Positions 10,485 to 19,416 are shown, numbered from the stretch's first letter. The stretch: DNA of 39,451 nucleotides from Candidatus Enterococcus wittei (GCF_002140175.1 NZ_NGMO01000001.1:972659-1012109), one strand, 5' to 3'. Numbers and translations: made by a program. Notes: a model not told the origin generated them from the sequence alone.

Positions 10485-10695
10485 GTTAAAAAATGAGGAT
10501 CAACTTTGTTCGTTCTAGAGATACACTTGTGGTTTGCATGTAGCCCGATTGGGAAGAAGTATGGAGGATTTAATTTCGATTGTGGAGCGATTAAATGAAC
10601 GTGGGGTAAGTTTACATAGTCTGCAGGAAAATATCCCCATGGACAAATCAAGTTCTACTATTCAGTTAATATTCCAGTTATTCGTAGAATTTTAA
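10485..10695 (+). pseudogene. Serine recombinase (resolvase/invertase) fragment
   Basis: Remnant of a Tn3-resolvase/DNA-invertase-type serine recombinase. The translated stretch RLGRSMEDLISIVERLNERG, followed by VSLHSLQENIPMDKSSSTIQ, matches the conserved region after the catalytic-domain core (typical LGRSxxDL...L..KG..F.SL.E.IDT). A preceding segment in another frame reads NFVRSRDTLVV, the usual (E)GDTLVV motif, so a frameshift and an in-frame stop separate the two pieces. The frame ends at a stop at 10693-10695, where the family normally continues with FHIFGALAEFE. The N-terminal catalytic serine region and the C-terminal DNA-binding domain are missing. It marks past mobile-element activity next to the toxin-like gene. 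Confidence 0.75.
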
Positions 10696-10870
10696 CAAGC
10701 ATTAATCTTGAAGAGACCGTTTTATAGTAACAATTTTTACTCCATATATAACAAGCAAATGTAATCGCTATTGTCATATTCATGCCTAGTTCCTCAAATA
10801 GTTGTTCACCATCGCTTTTCAAGTTCTTGTCAATTGAAATATGGATAGATTTCTTTTTGGTCGTTTCCAT
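10658..10870 (-). pseudogene. RelB/DinJ-type antitoxin remnant
   Basis: A 70-codon frame whose first 45 residues look like a RelB/DinJ ribbon-helix-helix antitoxin: a basic N terminus, SIHISIDKNLKSDGEQLFEELGMNMTIAIT, then a helix that should continue as (I)F.(R)QAIREGKIPFE. From about residue 36 the match is lost, the C-terminal toxin-binding half is absent, and the last bases overlap the serine recombinase fragment on the other strand. No RelE/YafQ-type toxin gene is next to it. I read it as an antitoxin gene truncated by rearrangement. It has a good ribosome binding site region (AGGTGA upstream of the ATG), so a short product could still be made. Confidence 0.6.
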
Positions 10871-11014
10871 GTAATCACCTCAGCTATTTTCTAACATTAA
10901 CTTAACATGAAATAACTAAAATACTTATATATATCCCCTTATAAACGAATAGATTATTAACTATGATTTGATATTTAAAACCCCATCTTTTTATAAATAT
11001 TCCAATCCAGAGAA

Positions 11015-11050
11015 TCAAAAAAAGGAGAAGCTGGTTTTCTCTTCTCCTTC
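11015..11050 (-). terminator. Terminator of the WxL protein gene
   Basis: On the minus strand GGAGAAG pairs with CTTCTCC around a loop and is followed by seven T, starting within ten bases after the WxL gene stop codon. Confidence 0.8.
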
Positions 11051-11054
11051 TCAC

Positions 11055-14000
11055 TTAATTTTCTGGAACAGAACTAAACTCCCAAACTAATGTCGTAGTA
11101 TACGTAGTGGCTTCTGGGTTAGCACCTTTAGGAACTTCTAATATCACACTTTCACTCGCAAATGTTCCATCCCCAAAGCGATAGATCCATGTCCCCGTAC
11201 CTTCAGTCCCTTTAGCACGTAATAGCGGCTGCTTATTTCCTGGAATCAGCGTTAATTGATCTTCTTTTTCTACCACTGGCGGTATCCCGCTTTGTGCAGT
11301 TACTAATTGTTGGTTTGTGAAAAGCAATTGAGCTCCCTCCAAGACATGATTCCTCGTTGTAGAAAATTGAGCCAATTGTGTGATCGCTAATTGCCAGCCA
11401 TTTCGTTCATTTTCTGGACGACGATCACTAATTTGAACATAGTTTGGACGCTTCTCTGTTTCATTGACGGTGCCATCTTCGTTCAACAATCGTTGTGGGT
11501 GCGCAAAATATTGTGTGTCTTGTGCAGCAATCGCTTGTGAACCAAAATCAAAAGAAGAAACAAAATCAATACTTAGCGGTCCTTGATCTTCTGGCAGAGA
11601 TGGTTTATTTTCTAGATCGACTTCGATTTCAGGATACAAAGGATCTACAGGTGAGACAGGAGCAAAATCGCCAACGATTAAGGTTGTAGCCGGTTCAAAG
11701 ATCACATCTCGGAAGGCTAGTTTAGTTGACGGATTGATATTCCCTCGTTCATTATTCGTTTCTGGTGGTCCAATTACACCAGCTGCTTCAGCTGCACCAT
11801 TCGCATCTCTTAAGAAGACTTGAATTTCATCGTCTATTTCTAAGGAAACCTCCCTTAGATCAATGACAAATTTACCATCATTGTCTATCATAGCATTTTC
11901 AGTATTGAGTGGTTCACCATTATGTGTAGCTGTTACCTCAGCCTCTTTATTGTCCGTAATACCTTGGATTGTGGTATTACTTTGGGTAATAATCGACGAT
12001 GAAAATTGCGCTGGTGTCGGAGGAATGATTGGAAAGACTTCAACTGTTTCTGTTAAAATCTGATGTCCGAAACCATCAGTAAGTTCTCCACTCGTTAGTT
12101 CGACTTTGTTGATTCGAACTTTCGATCCTGCTTCTAAAGGCTCTATTAAGTCAATTTCAAAAAGACCACCACGCGGTTCTTCTCCATAGATACTGATACC
12201 AGGTGATTCGTTCGTATCTCCAACAGTTTTAGCCATATATTCTTTTTTCTTACCTGACGGCGATTCTACTTCTATGGTAACAATGGCTTCATCATCCCAC
12301 GCTGGACGACTGTCATGTAAGCCTACAGGAAGACTCACTCTACCATGGATTTTACTATCAGCATTCGTAGGGGTTCTCAATTCATCTGCAATTGCCCACC
12401 GACCATTATTACTACTCATTCTACTATACGTAGTGAGACCTGCAGTTCCAAAAATAGTGGTATTTAGATGATCCGGATCACTTGTTTCTCTAAGAGTATT
12501 AAAATTTGATCCACCAAAGGTATAATCTAATTTACGAAAATTCAAATTGGGTTCTCCATCTAGATTAGCCCCATTTCTCCAAACTGCCAGATCACTGTTA
12601 GTGGCCTTCAAAATTGAACCATTTGAGACATTAAAAATATTTCCTCCACCCTGTCGGTTATTTCTAAAGTTCATATATAAAGGGTTGTCAAAATTGATTT
12701 CTACTACTCCAGCATTAAATATTCCACCAGCTGCAGTAGATGTTCTACCAGAAACTGAAAAATAACCTCCATCAAATACATTGATATTTCCTGAAGTAGT
12801 CCCCATATCAACCCCTGGGCCACTTGCTGCATTTAAAGTTACTTGAGAACCGGGATCCTGTATCGTAAAACTATTATTTGAGCCAGTAGTATAATGTATC
12901 GCCTGATTTCCTAAAGCTACTCCACCATTATTAGCCGTACCATTTCCAGGATTAATAACCTCAAAATTTCCTTTATTTCTTACTAATATATTGTTATTAG
13001 AACCGTGCATTCTAACGCCTGGAGCAGTTCCTCCTCTCTTTTTGATAGTCATATCAGCATGATCAATTATAAAAGTATAAGATCCAGCTTGGATGAATCT
13101 TAAGGTTGCCGCAGCCGCTTCAAAAGCTGAAGAAGCATTTCCATTTTCTAAATTGACTTTGGCATTATTTTTAACTAAAAACTGACCACCAATACTTCTC
13201 AAGCCTACAGCAGGTGCATTATTGCCCGCTAAAACACTCAATTCAGCACCATCTTCAACTAATATTTTGGCATTCATGCTTGTGTTATTAGTTCTTTGGC
13301 CCATAAAAATTGAAGCGGTATGTGTGGTAGCCGAATTTGCATTACTTGAAACATCTACTTTTGTATCTGTACCTGATATATCTATCGTAGGCTCATTTCC
13401 TAATAAAATAATACTATCATTTACACCCGTATGTGATTTTAGAACAGCTCCTTCTTTGATAGAAAGTAAACTACTATTGCCAGTAAAGTTAATTCCCTGT
13501 CCTGAGATTGGATCTATTTCTAAATCACTATTTCTCATTTGAAGTTTCCCTTCATTCCCATTCATAAAAATGGCTCTCCTAGCACCAGAATTAATCTGCA
13601 CTGATACTCGTGAGTCATCGAATATATCGAATTCTGGTTGTCCTCCTCTCAAGTGTATAGCATTATTAGCAGTCACTGATGGTGAACCTGTACCACTAGT
13701 AGAAACAACTGATAGTGTTGACTTCGTCTCCAGTAAAATACGCGGAGGTACGTTGTTATTGCCAATTTGTATATTTTCACTCGTTCCTGTCCCACCACTT
13801 GATAAGTAAACATTACTACTATTTTTTAACGATAATAACGAATCAATTCCTTGTAATATGACCCCTTGTGCAGCTCCAGAATTTACTATGCTTAACTCAC
13901 TATCATCTAATAATATTTGTGGCGTTTCACCTGACAAATAGATCCCACGACCAGTTGTAGCATTTAGGGAAAATCGACTTGAATCCAGCCTAAATACTGA

Positions 14001-16352
14001 ACGATTGCCTACCAGATTTATTCGTTGTCCAGCGCTTGATTGAATCTTCGCTTCTGTGTATGTTGCTTGAAATATTCCGTCAGCCCCAGATAATGAAATA
14101 TTTACCCCTGTCGTTGTGAATATCTCTAATCTGGATGATTCTAAGTCAACTTTTGGAGAAAGGCCAGTAACATTTACCCCTTGTCCTGTGAAGGTAGAAA
14201 TGTCTAATTCACTATCCTTAACAATTAATTCAGCATCTGATCCATTCAAATAAAACCCTCGGCGTGCATTTGACTCTATAGTAACTTTAATTTTTGAGCT
14301 ATTAGAAAGTTGGGTCTTTGGTTCACTGCCTCTTACATGTATGGCATTATTAGATATATCCGAAGCTCCCCCAGTACCACTTGTTGTAGAAACTTTTATA
14401 AGAGAATTATTATCAAGTAAAATTTTGGGACGTGCATTATTATTTCCGATCTGAATATTTTCAGCAGTTCCGGTCCCACCAGATTTTATAGAAAGTTCGC
14501 TATTATTGGTTAAAGAAAGTGTAGCATCTTCTCCATTAAGGATCATTCCTTGAGAAGCACCCGTATCTGTCATATATAACTGACTATCGTCTAGAAAAAT
14601 TTGTGGCGTTTCACCCTGTAAATAGATTCCTCGTCCTGTAGAGGCATTCATTAGTATCTCTGTATTAGACATTGATAATAGCGGTGTATCGCCAACTAAA
14701 TTAACTCGTTGACCAGTTGTTGAACCAAATTGAATCGTGCTTTTTTCTGTAGAAAGCAATGGACGATCTCCACTAATATTCACTGCTGTTTGCGTCGAAG
14801 AAATAGCGGTAAGCTCGGAACTATTTACTACAAGTGCTGCATCATTTCCAGCTAAATGGATCCCTCTTTTTGACAAAGTACTGTTAACAACAAGCTTACC
14901 ATTCTCGTTGATTTCAATTTTAGGTGACACCCCAGTAAGGGCTATTGTATTGTTTGTGATATCTGTTGGTGTCGTTGTAGTTGAAGGTCCTATTGTGTTG
15001 ACTATCAACTGACCAGCTGTTCGAATAGCTATTCCTGATTTTTCTCCTCTTAAATCAATGGTATTCGCTGTCCCTGCAGTTGTTGTGATTGTGATTTTTG
15101 ATCCATTTTCCACTTCAAGCTTTGGGTTTGCCACTGTGGCCGAAGAAAAGAAAATCGTCGCATTTCCTCGACCAATGTTTATTTGCGCTTGATTAATGGC
15201 AAAAATTTCTTTTGCTTCAATAAAAATGGTTGAAGAATTTGTCCTTGTAAAATCAGATTTTCCTCCTGTAAAAGCAATTTTCCCTTCAGGAATTGAAGCA
15301 AGCCGCATCGTATTTGCGTTCACTTCAGTAATATCTTCCAATTCAACGGTCCATTTGGCACTGCTCTCAACTGTTGAGTTGATTAATGGTGTTATCCCGA
15401 TTTTTGTAATTGTAACGTTTTCGATTCGAAATGAACTCTCCCTTATAACTTCATCTAATTGGAAGTAAAGACCATTGTTTCCGAAAGTCAATGTATACCC
15501 ATTTCCTTGGATAAGCAACGGACGATTTACAGTCATGATATTTGCAGCATTTTCTGTTAGATCGGCTTCAACAGAGATAATTCCAATTTTAGGATCTGAA
15601 ACTGCTTCTCTGAATTCTTGCATCGTAAACACTTTTGCAATTTCTTCATTAAAGATTTCCTGTTCGACAAACACTGATTTATTATCTCTGCTCTCCTCAT
15701 TGACTTGTTGATCTTGAGAATTTTCTACCACATATTCACTTTGATTTTCTTCTGTTACTTGTTCAGACACTTGAGCCCTGTCTATCTCTTCTTTCAGATT
15801 TGAGTCTTCTTGATTTTCTACAGACTCATCGGTTTGGTCCACTTCTTTTTCTGAATTTTCATCAGCGATCTTTTCTTGTTCATTGATTTCAATTGTTACT
15901 GTTGCTTTTTCTACAGTTACTTCATAACTACCTGCTGAACCAAATATAATAGGCAGAACAAATGTATGTTGAATAGACTCTGTCTGAATTATCCACTCAT
16001 GAGATTGCTCAACTTGTTCTATTGAAAACCCTGATGGCAACTTTTCTTTTACTATCTCTGCTTCTTCAGGAAAACCTACCCGTACTGAGGAAACTTCTTG
16101 ATCTGAAAAGAAAGTCACTTCTATTAATTTTTCTATTGTTCCCTGCATTCGAGATTTAGTAAAGAAAAACTGCGGATCACTTTTTCCCATTGCTAAGTAG
16201 TTTTTCATGGTCGGCAATTCCATTGGACTTAAGTCTTCTTGATCTTTAATTGGCTGTGCATAAACTATACTGATTGGAGTAAACACTATCTGGGAAGATA
16301 TAATGGTAATCATTAAGGTAATGAATAATTTACTTAATTTTCTGTTTAACAT
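11055..16352 (-). CDS. WxL-domain surface protein with beta-helix repeat region
   Basis: A 1765-residue secreted protein that probably binds the cell wall non-covalently through its WxL domain and presents a long adhesive or scaffold region. Seen in order: a signal peptide (basic LNRKLSK, hydrophobic core, cleavage after VYA at residue 32); a small domain to about 160; an acidic E/D/Q-rich linker to about 235; a long S/T/N/G/I-rich region (about 250-1330) of short regular repeats resembling the pectate-lyase-like parallel beta-helix, with a duplicated block of about 229 residues (roughly residues 520-977); Ig-like/Bap-like linkers; and a C-terminal WxL domain from about 1575, with WQL at its start and a closing VWEF in place of the usual TWTL. 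There is no LPXTG anchor. Start ATG is preceded by AGAGGTG. Decayed upstream genes suggest it once belonged to a WxL operon. Function as adhesin is inferred. Confidence 0.85.
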   Translation of the reverse strand: MLNRKLSKLFITLMITIISSQIVFTPISIVYAQPIKDQEDLSPMELPTMKNYLAMGKSDPQFFFTKSRMQGTIEKLIEVTFFSDQEVSSVRVGFPEEAEIVKEKLPSGFSIEQVEQSHEWIIQTESIQHTFVLPIIFGSAGSYEVTVEKATVTIEINEQEKIADENSEKEVDQTDESVENQEDSNLKEEIDRAQVSEQVTEENQSEYVVENSQDQQVNEESRDNKSVFVEQEIFNEEIAKVFTMQEFREAVSDPKIGIISVEADLTENAANIMTVNRPLLIQGNGYTLTFGNNGLYFQLDEVIRESSFRIENVTITKIGITPLINSTVESSAKWTVELEDITEVNANTMRLASIPEGKIAFTGGKSDFTRTNSSTIFIEAKEIFAINQAQINIGRGNATIFFSSATVANPKLEVENGSKITITTTAGTANTIDLRGEKSGIAIRTAGQLIVNTIGPSTTTTPTDITNNTIALTGVSPKIEINENGKLVVNSTLSKRGIHLAGNDAALVVNSSELTAISSTQTAVNISGDRPLLSTEKSTIQFGSTTGQRVNLVGDTPLLSMSNTEILMNASTGRGIYLQGETPQIFLDDSQLYMTDTGASQGMILNGEDATLSLTNNSELSIKSGGTGTAENIQIGNNNARPKILLDNNSLIKVSTTSGTGGASDISNNAIHVRGSEPKTQLSNSSKIKVTIESNARRGFYLNGSDAELIVKDSELDISTFTGQGVNVTGLSPKVDLESSRLEIFTTTGVNISLSGADGIFQATYTEAKIQSSAGQRINLVGNRSVFRLDSSRFSLNATTGRGIYLSGETPQILLDDSELSIVNSGAAQGVILQGIDSLLSLKNSSNVYLSSGGTGTSENIQIGNNNVPPRILLETKSTLSVVSTSGTGSPSVTANNAIHLRGGQPEFDIFDDSRVSVQINSGARRAIFMNGNEGKLQMRNSDLEIDPISGQGINFTGNSSLLSIKEGAVLKSHTGVNDSIILLGNEPTIDISGTDTKVDVSSNANSATTHTASIFMGQRTNNTSMNAKILVEDGAELSVLAGNNAPAVGLRSIGGQFLVKNNAKVNLENGNASSAFEAAAATLRFIQAGSYTFIIDHADMTIKKRGGTAPGVRMHGSNNNILVRNKGNFEVINPGNGTANNGGVALGNQAIHYTTGSNNSFTIQDPGSQVTLNAASGPGVDMGTTSGNINVFDGGYFSVSGRTSTAAGGIFNAGVVEINFDNPLYMNFRNNRQGGGNIFNVSNGSILKATNSDLAVWRNGANLDGEPNLNFRKLDYTFGGSNFNTLRETSDPDHLNTTIFGTAGLTTYSRMSSNNGRWAIADELRTPTNADSKIHGRVSLPVGLHDSRPAWDDEAIVTIEVESPSGKKKEYMAKTVGDTNESPGISIYGEEPRGGLFEIDLIEPLEAGSKVRINKVELTSGELTDGFGHQILTETVEVFPIIPPTPAQFSSSIITQSNTTIQGITDNKEAEVTATHNGEPLNTENAMIDNDGKFVIDLREVSLEIDDEIQVFLRDANGAAEAAGVIGPPETNNERGNINPSTKLAFRDVIFEPATTLIVGDFAPVSPVDPLYPEIEVDLENKPSLPEDQGPLSIDFVSSFDFGSQAIAAQDTQYFAHPQRLLNEDGTVNETEKRPNYVQISDRRPENERNGWQLAITQLAQFSTTRNHVLEGAQLLFTNQQLVTAQSGIPPVVEKEDQLTLIPGNKQPLLRAKGTEGTGTWIYRFGDGTFASESVILEVPKGANPEATTYTTTLVWEFSSVPEN
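13420..14790 (-). repeat. Tandem duplication of ~687 bp inside the WxL gene
   Basis: Two copies of a block of about 229 codons. Matching landmarks lie 686-687 bases apart: GQRVNLVG/GQRINLVG (about 14698-14719 and 14010-14033), TGRGIYL-GETPQI, and ENIQIGNNN (about 14446 and 13760). The copies have diverged in sequence but not in length. Confidence 0.75.
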
Positions 16353-16382
16353 CTGAACACCTCTTCTTTCTGTTGCTATTTT

Positions 16383-16500
16383 TCATGGTTCTGATTTTTT
16401 TATAAAAACAAACCGAATGATTATTACTAGAAGAAGTAGTAAAAGTATTGTAAAAATCATCAACCAATTGATATTTGAATCGATAGTGCATTTTGTCAAT
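16383..16500 (-). pseudogene. C-terminal scrap of a WxL-locus membrane protein
   Basis: Just upstream of the WxL gene a frame ending at 16383 reads SNINWLMIF, then a run of leucine/isoleucine, RFVFIKKSEP and stop. This is a single membrane helix with a short basic tail. DUF916/DUF3324 WxL-partner proteins end this way and their genes usually precede the WxL gene, so I infer a remnant of such a gene. No N-terminal part is present. The identification rests on position and topology rather than on a conserved motif. Confidence 0.4.
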
Positions 16501-16689
16501 TCAACCTACGTATTTCTTCTGCAAAAACTGTAATGTCTCCTGTTCACATATTAGTAGATAGTAAATTATTTGTTGTTAATTTGAGCAATTTCATTTGATA
16601 CTCTCTTATTTTTTTAATGATTATTTCTTGCTGTTTTTAAAAAAATAGAATTAAAACGATACAGATCATTAGAAAGCCTATTAAGCTCC

Positions 16690-16931
16690 GCTCCCTAATT
16701 GCAATTTCATCCATTTTTGGTGCCTACTATCAGACTTAGTGATTCTATCCTCGTCGGTCAATGAATACTGTCTGGTGGTGTAGGATTAAGTCTCACTAGT
16801 ATCCGTTAAGTCGATTAATCCTGTTTTTTAACACTATTCACTGATGTTCCACTCATAACATCTACTCAAAACAAATACAGTTTGACAATAATCACTAGTA
16901 AAATAAACATTAACATTTTTCGTCTACTCAT
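16690..16931 (-). pseudogene. Broken small surface/membrane protein gene
   Basis: An ATG at 16931 has an excellent ribosome binding site (GGGGAGGGAA) and starts MSRRKMLMFILLVIIVKLYL, a signal-peptide-like N terminus, but meets a stop codon at 16866-16868. Further on, after more stops and frame changes, a hydrophobic C-terminal segment (SLIGFLMICIVLILFF) appears near 16640-16690. Small LPXTG-anchored proteins with this layout usually lead WxL operons. I infer a decayed member, although no LPXTG motif is preserved. Confidence 0.4.
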
Positions 16932-17253
16932 TTCCCTCCCCCGCAAAAATTTTCCAATAAGTGTGCCTTTTAACAGATAAATCTTTACTAAAAAACATTG
17001 CTATGCTTTCCCTTATGTAAATAATATAGTTTGGCAAAAATAAAATAAAATCACGTTTTGCATAGGGGTATATAGTTGTTTCATAAATCACAAAGTTATC
17101 CATGTATAAATCTAATGTTAATTTTCTTCGATAAATCCATAGTCATGCCTATATTAGTTAAAATAAAAAATCATTATCATCTTTTAAAAGTATAGTTGGT
17201 ACTAGGTCTATTACCCCATTAAAATGGCCAGCGCTTAAAGACACTGGCTTACT
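16932..17253. other. AT-rich intergenic stretch
   Basis: No gene or clear structure is visible between the decayed WxL locus and the transposase scrap. It presumably held the promoter of the former WxL operon. Confidence 0.5.
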
Positions 17254-17349
17254 CGTTTAAAGAAGAATACCTCAATGGCCAAAATTGCCTACCAAACAAA
17301 CATTTCTGTTTCTTCGGTTTATAGAATCATGAAAAAAACTGATCATTGA
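17254..17349 (+). pseudogene. ISL3-like transposase fragment
   Basis: A short frame reads WLTRLKKNTSMAKIA followed by YQTNISVSSVYRIMKKTDH and stop. This resembles the helix-turn-helix segment of ISL3-family transposases (L.K..SM..IA....VS..TV.R). About 30 residues remain out of about 430, with stops on both sides and no inverted repeats detected nearby. It is a relic at the distal edge of the CRISPR array. Confidence 0.45.
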
Positions 17350-17397
17350 TCAATTCCACATCGTCTAGCATATCGGTAGAAAACTTTCAGTCCACGC

Positions 17398-18945
17398 ATT
17401 TACATTTCGCTATTTTTAGATTTAGACCTTTTACTCGGTCGTCCTCGACTACAACCTTCACCATTTACATTCCACTATTTTTAGATTTAGCTAAAAATGG
17501 CGTTGTTATTGAAGTTTGGAATAAAAATTTACATTCCACTATTTTTAGATTTAGACGCAAAGTAAAGCTGGTGGTGGAGCTTACACGGTCAAATTTACAT
17601 TCCACTATTTTTAGATTTAGACACTATTCTGGGCTTCATTTAGCGCGTAATTTTATCGAATTTACATTCCACTATTTTTAGATTTAGACAGACGAAGAAT
17701 CGTAAGTCTGACGGCCGAAAAAGACATTTACATTCCACTATTTTTAGATTTAGACAGACGTAGAATCGTAAGTCTGACGGCAAAAAAAGACATTTACATT
17801 CCACTATTTTTAGATTTAGACTTCAGCAGCCACATATTGCAGATTTGAGGTTTCTTTATTTACATTCCACTATTTTTAGATTTAGACTTAGCAGTTAGAT
17901 AATTGCGACGTTCTTTTTTCTCCATTTACATTCCACTATTTTTAGATTTAGACGCCGCCTACTCCGGTTTCGAGCGGTACTGTTTTTACATTTACATTCC
18001 ACTATTTTTAGATTTAGACGTTCTCTGTTTTCAGTTTTTCGAGGCACTAAAATATATTTACATTCCACTATTTTTAGATTTAGACCTAAACGTGGACGCT
18101 GCTTCTTTTGCAGTAGTTCCATTTACATTCCACTATTTTTAGATTTAGACCTGTTTTAGGGGCTTGCGGTTCAACATCCGATACTTATTTACATTCCACT
18201 ATTTTTAGATTTAGACCATGACCCTAATATTGCTTCGACATATCTTTTTAACCATTTACATTCCACTATTTTTAGATTTAGACGGATATTCTAGGTTTAG
18301 CTGCCGCACTATCTTCCGTATTTACATTCCACTATTTTTAGATTTAGACTGATTTAGGAGGTCCATTCGTAGATGCCTTACGCGAATTTACATTCCACTA
18401 TTTTTAGATTTAGACTGATCCAGGGACTGCATTTGAGATATCAACAGTCCGATTTACATTCCACTATTTTTAGATTTAGACGCGAATCCGTGAAGGGATA
18501 GCCGATGAGGATCAGTATTTACATTCCACTATTTTTAGATTTAGACTCTAGCTGATTCCGTCTCCGTACCAACTAATTCATTTAGCATTTACATTCCACT
18601 ATTTTTAGATTTAGACTAGACGATTTTAATACAAGTTATGATTCAGTAAAGGATTTACATTCCACTATTTTTAGATTTAGACTCAAAAACATTTAACTAT
18701 CAACGCTCTAGCAACTGAATTTACATTCCACTATTTTTAGATTTAGACGATATTGCTCAAGATTTTATTAATTCAAAGTACACAATTTACATTCCACTAT
18801 TTTTAGATTTAGACTATACTTGCTGCACATTATCGTTTTGTTACTCTGACATTTACATTCCACTATTTTTAGATTTAGACAATCAATAATTCCTTTGTTG
18901 GTATTAATCGCAAATATTTACATTCCACTATTTTTAGATTTAGAC
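17398..18945 (-). CRISPR. Type I-B CRISPR array, 24 repeats and 23 spacers
   Basis: A 30-bp repeat recurs 24 times. In the inferred transcribed (minus) orientation it begins GTCTAAATC and ends GTGGAATGTAAAT, like clostridial I-B repeats ending ATGTAAAT, which supply the 8-nt crRNA handle. Repeat starts (plus coordinates): 17398, 17463, 17527, 17593, 17660, 17726, 17792, 17858, 17924, 17990, 18056, 18121, 18187, 18254, 18320, 18386, 18452, 18517, 18587, 18653, 18719, 18785, 18851, 18916. Spacers are 34-37 bp apart from one of 40 bp (18547-18586). The leftmost repeat has substitutions in its middle and the second differs in its last two bases; degenerate repeats normally mark the leader-distal end. 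With cas2 on the right, this places the leader at 18946-19129 and transcription leftward. One spacer (18482-18516) matches cas3 exactly; two others (17690-17725 and 17756-17791) are near-identical. Confidence 0.98.
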
Positions 18946-19129
18946 TCCGTTCCTATTCTATACTGATCTAATCGGTTTATTTGATTCTTTTCTGTCGATC
19001 TCAATGATTAGTACTCTAAATTAGAACTAGATAACATTGACTACTATGAATAGTTTCTATTTTCATAGTTTTGATTTATCTGTCGTAACTAGGAGTTTTT
19101 GGGTGAATTTCCTATCGACAGACAGATAT
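18946..19129 (-). promoter_or_regulatory. CRISPR leader
   Basis: An AT-rich 184-bp stretch lies between the cas2 stop and the newest repeat. It has an imperfect inverted repeat (ACTATGAAT ... TTTCATAGT, about 19043-19071) and a pair CTGTCGAT (about 18993) and ATCGACAG (about 19114) in opposite orientation. Position and composition fit the leader carrying the array promoter and the integration signals for Cas1-Cas2. The roles of the inverted repeats are inferred. Confidence 0.7.
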
Positions 19130-19411
19130 TTAAAAAAAATTGGAAGTTAATTCAGTAGTATCTATTCCGATATATTCTTTCTTTAACCACTTTTCATTTG
19201 AGTTTTTGAAAATCAGAATGGAGTCTAGGTCTTCACGAATGAAACTTTTTAATTCCTGCTCTAGCTTTTTCAACTTTGCTGGTGTAATCTCTCCTTCAAA
19301 AACTGATTTTTGTACATGGCTCAAATATTTTTTGCATATTTTAAATACACGGTTTAGGACACGTGCTCCTTTTTCTTCTATAGAAATATCGTAAACTAAA
19401 ATGACATACAT
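19130..19411 (-). CDS. cas2: CRISPR-associated endoribonuclease/integration protein Cas2
   Basis: A 93-residue Cas2 that dimerises and bridges two Cas1 dimers in the spacer-integration complex. The ferredoxin-like N terminus MYVILVYDIS carries the conserved aspartate after the first beta strand; SHVQKSVFEGE matches the usual (S.)vQ.SvFEg motif. A longer frame starts at a TTG at 19426, overlapping the cas1 stop. I prefer the ATG at 19411, because GGTGGTGAG lies just upstream at normal spacing and Cas2 proteins usually start at this strand. It is the last gene of the operon, next to the leader. Confidence 0.93.
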   Translation of the reverse strand: MYVILVYDISIEEKGARVLNRVFKICKKYLSHVQKSVFEGEITPAKLKKLEQELKSFIREDLDSILIFKNSNEKWLKKEYIGIDTTELTSNFF

Positions 19412-19416
19412 TTTTC

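Noticed and set aside
17690-17791. Spacer-like sequences matching other genes in this window
   Set aside because: Scanning the spacers by eye against the window gave only the cas3 match. The near-identical pair here matches nothing else visible.
17346-18142. Open frames of 75-111 codons on both strands across the CRISPR array
   Set aside because: They are translations of the repeat (recurring IYIPLFLDLD or LNLKIVECK) and stop with it. No ribosome binding sites.
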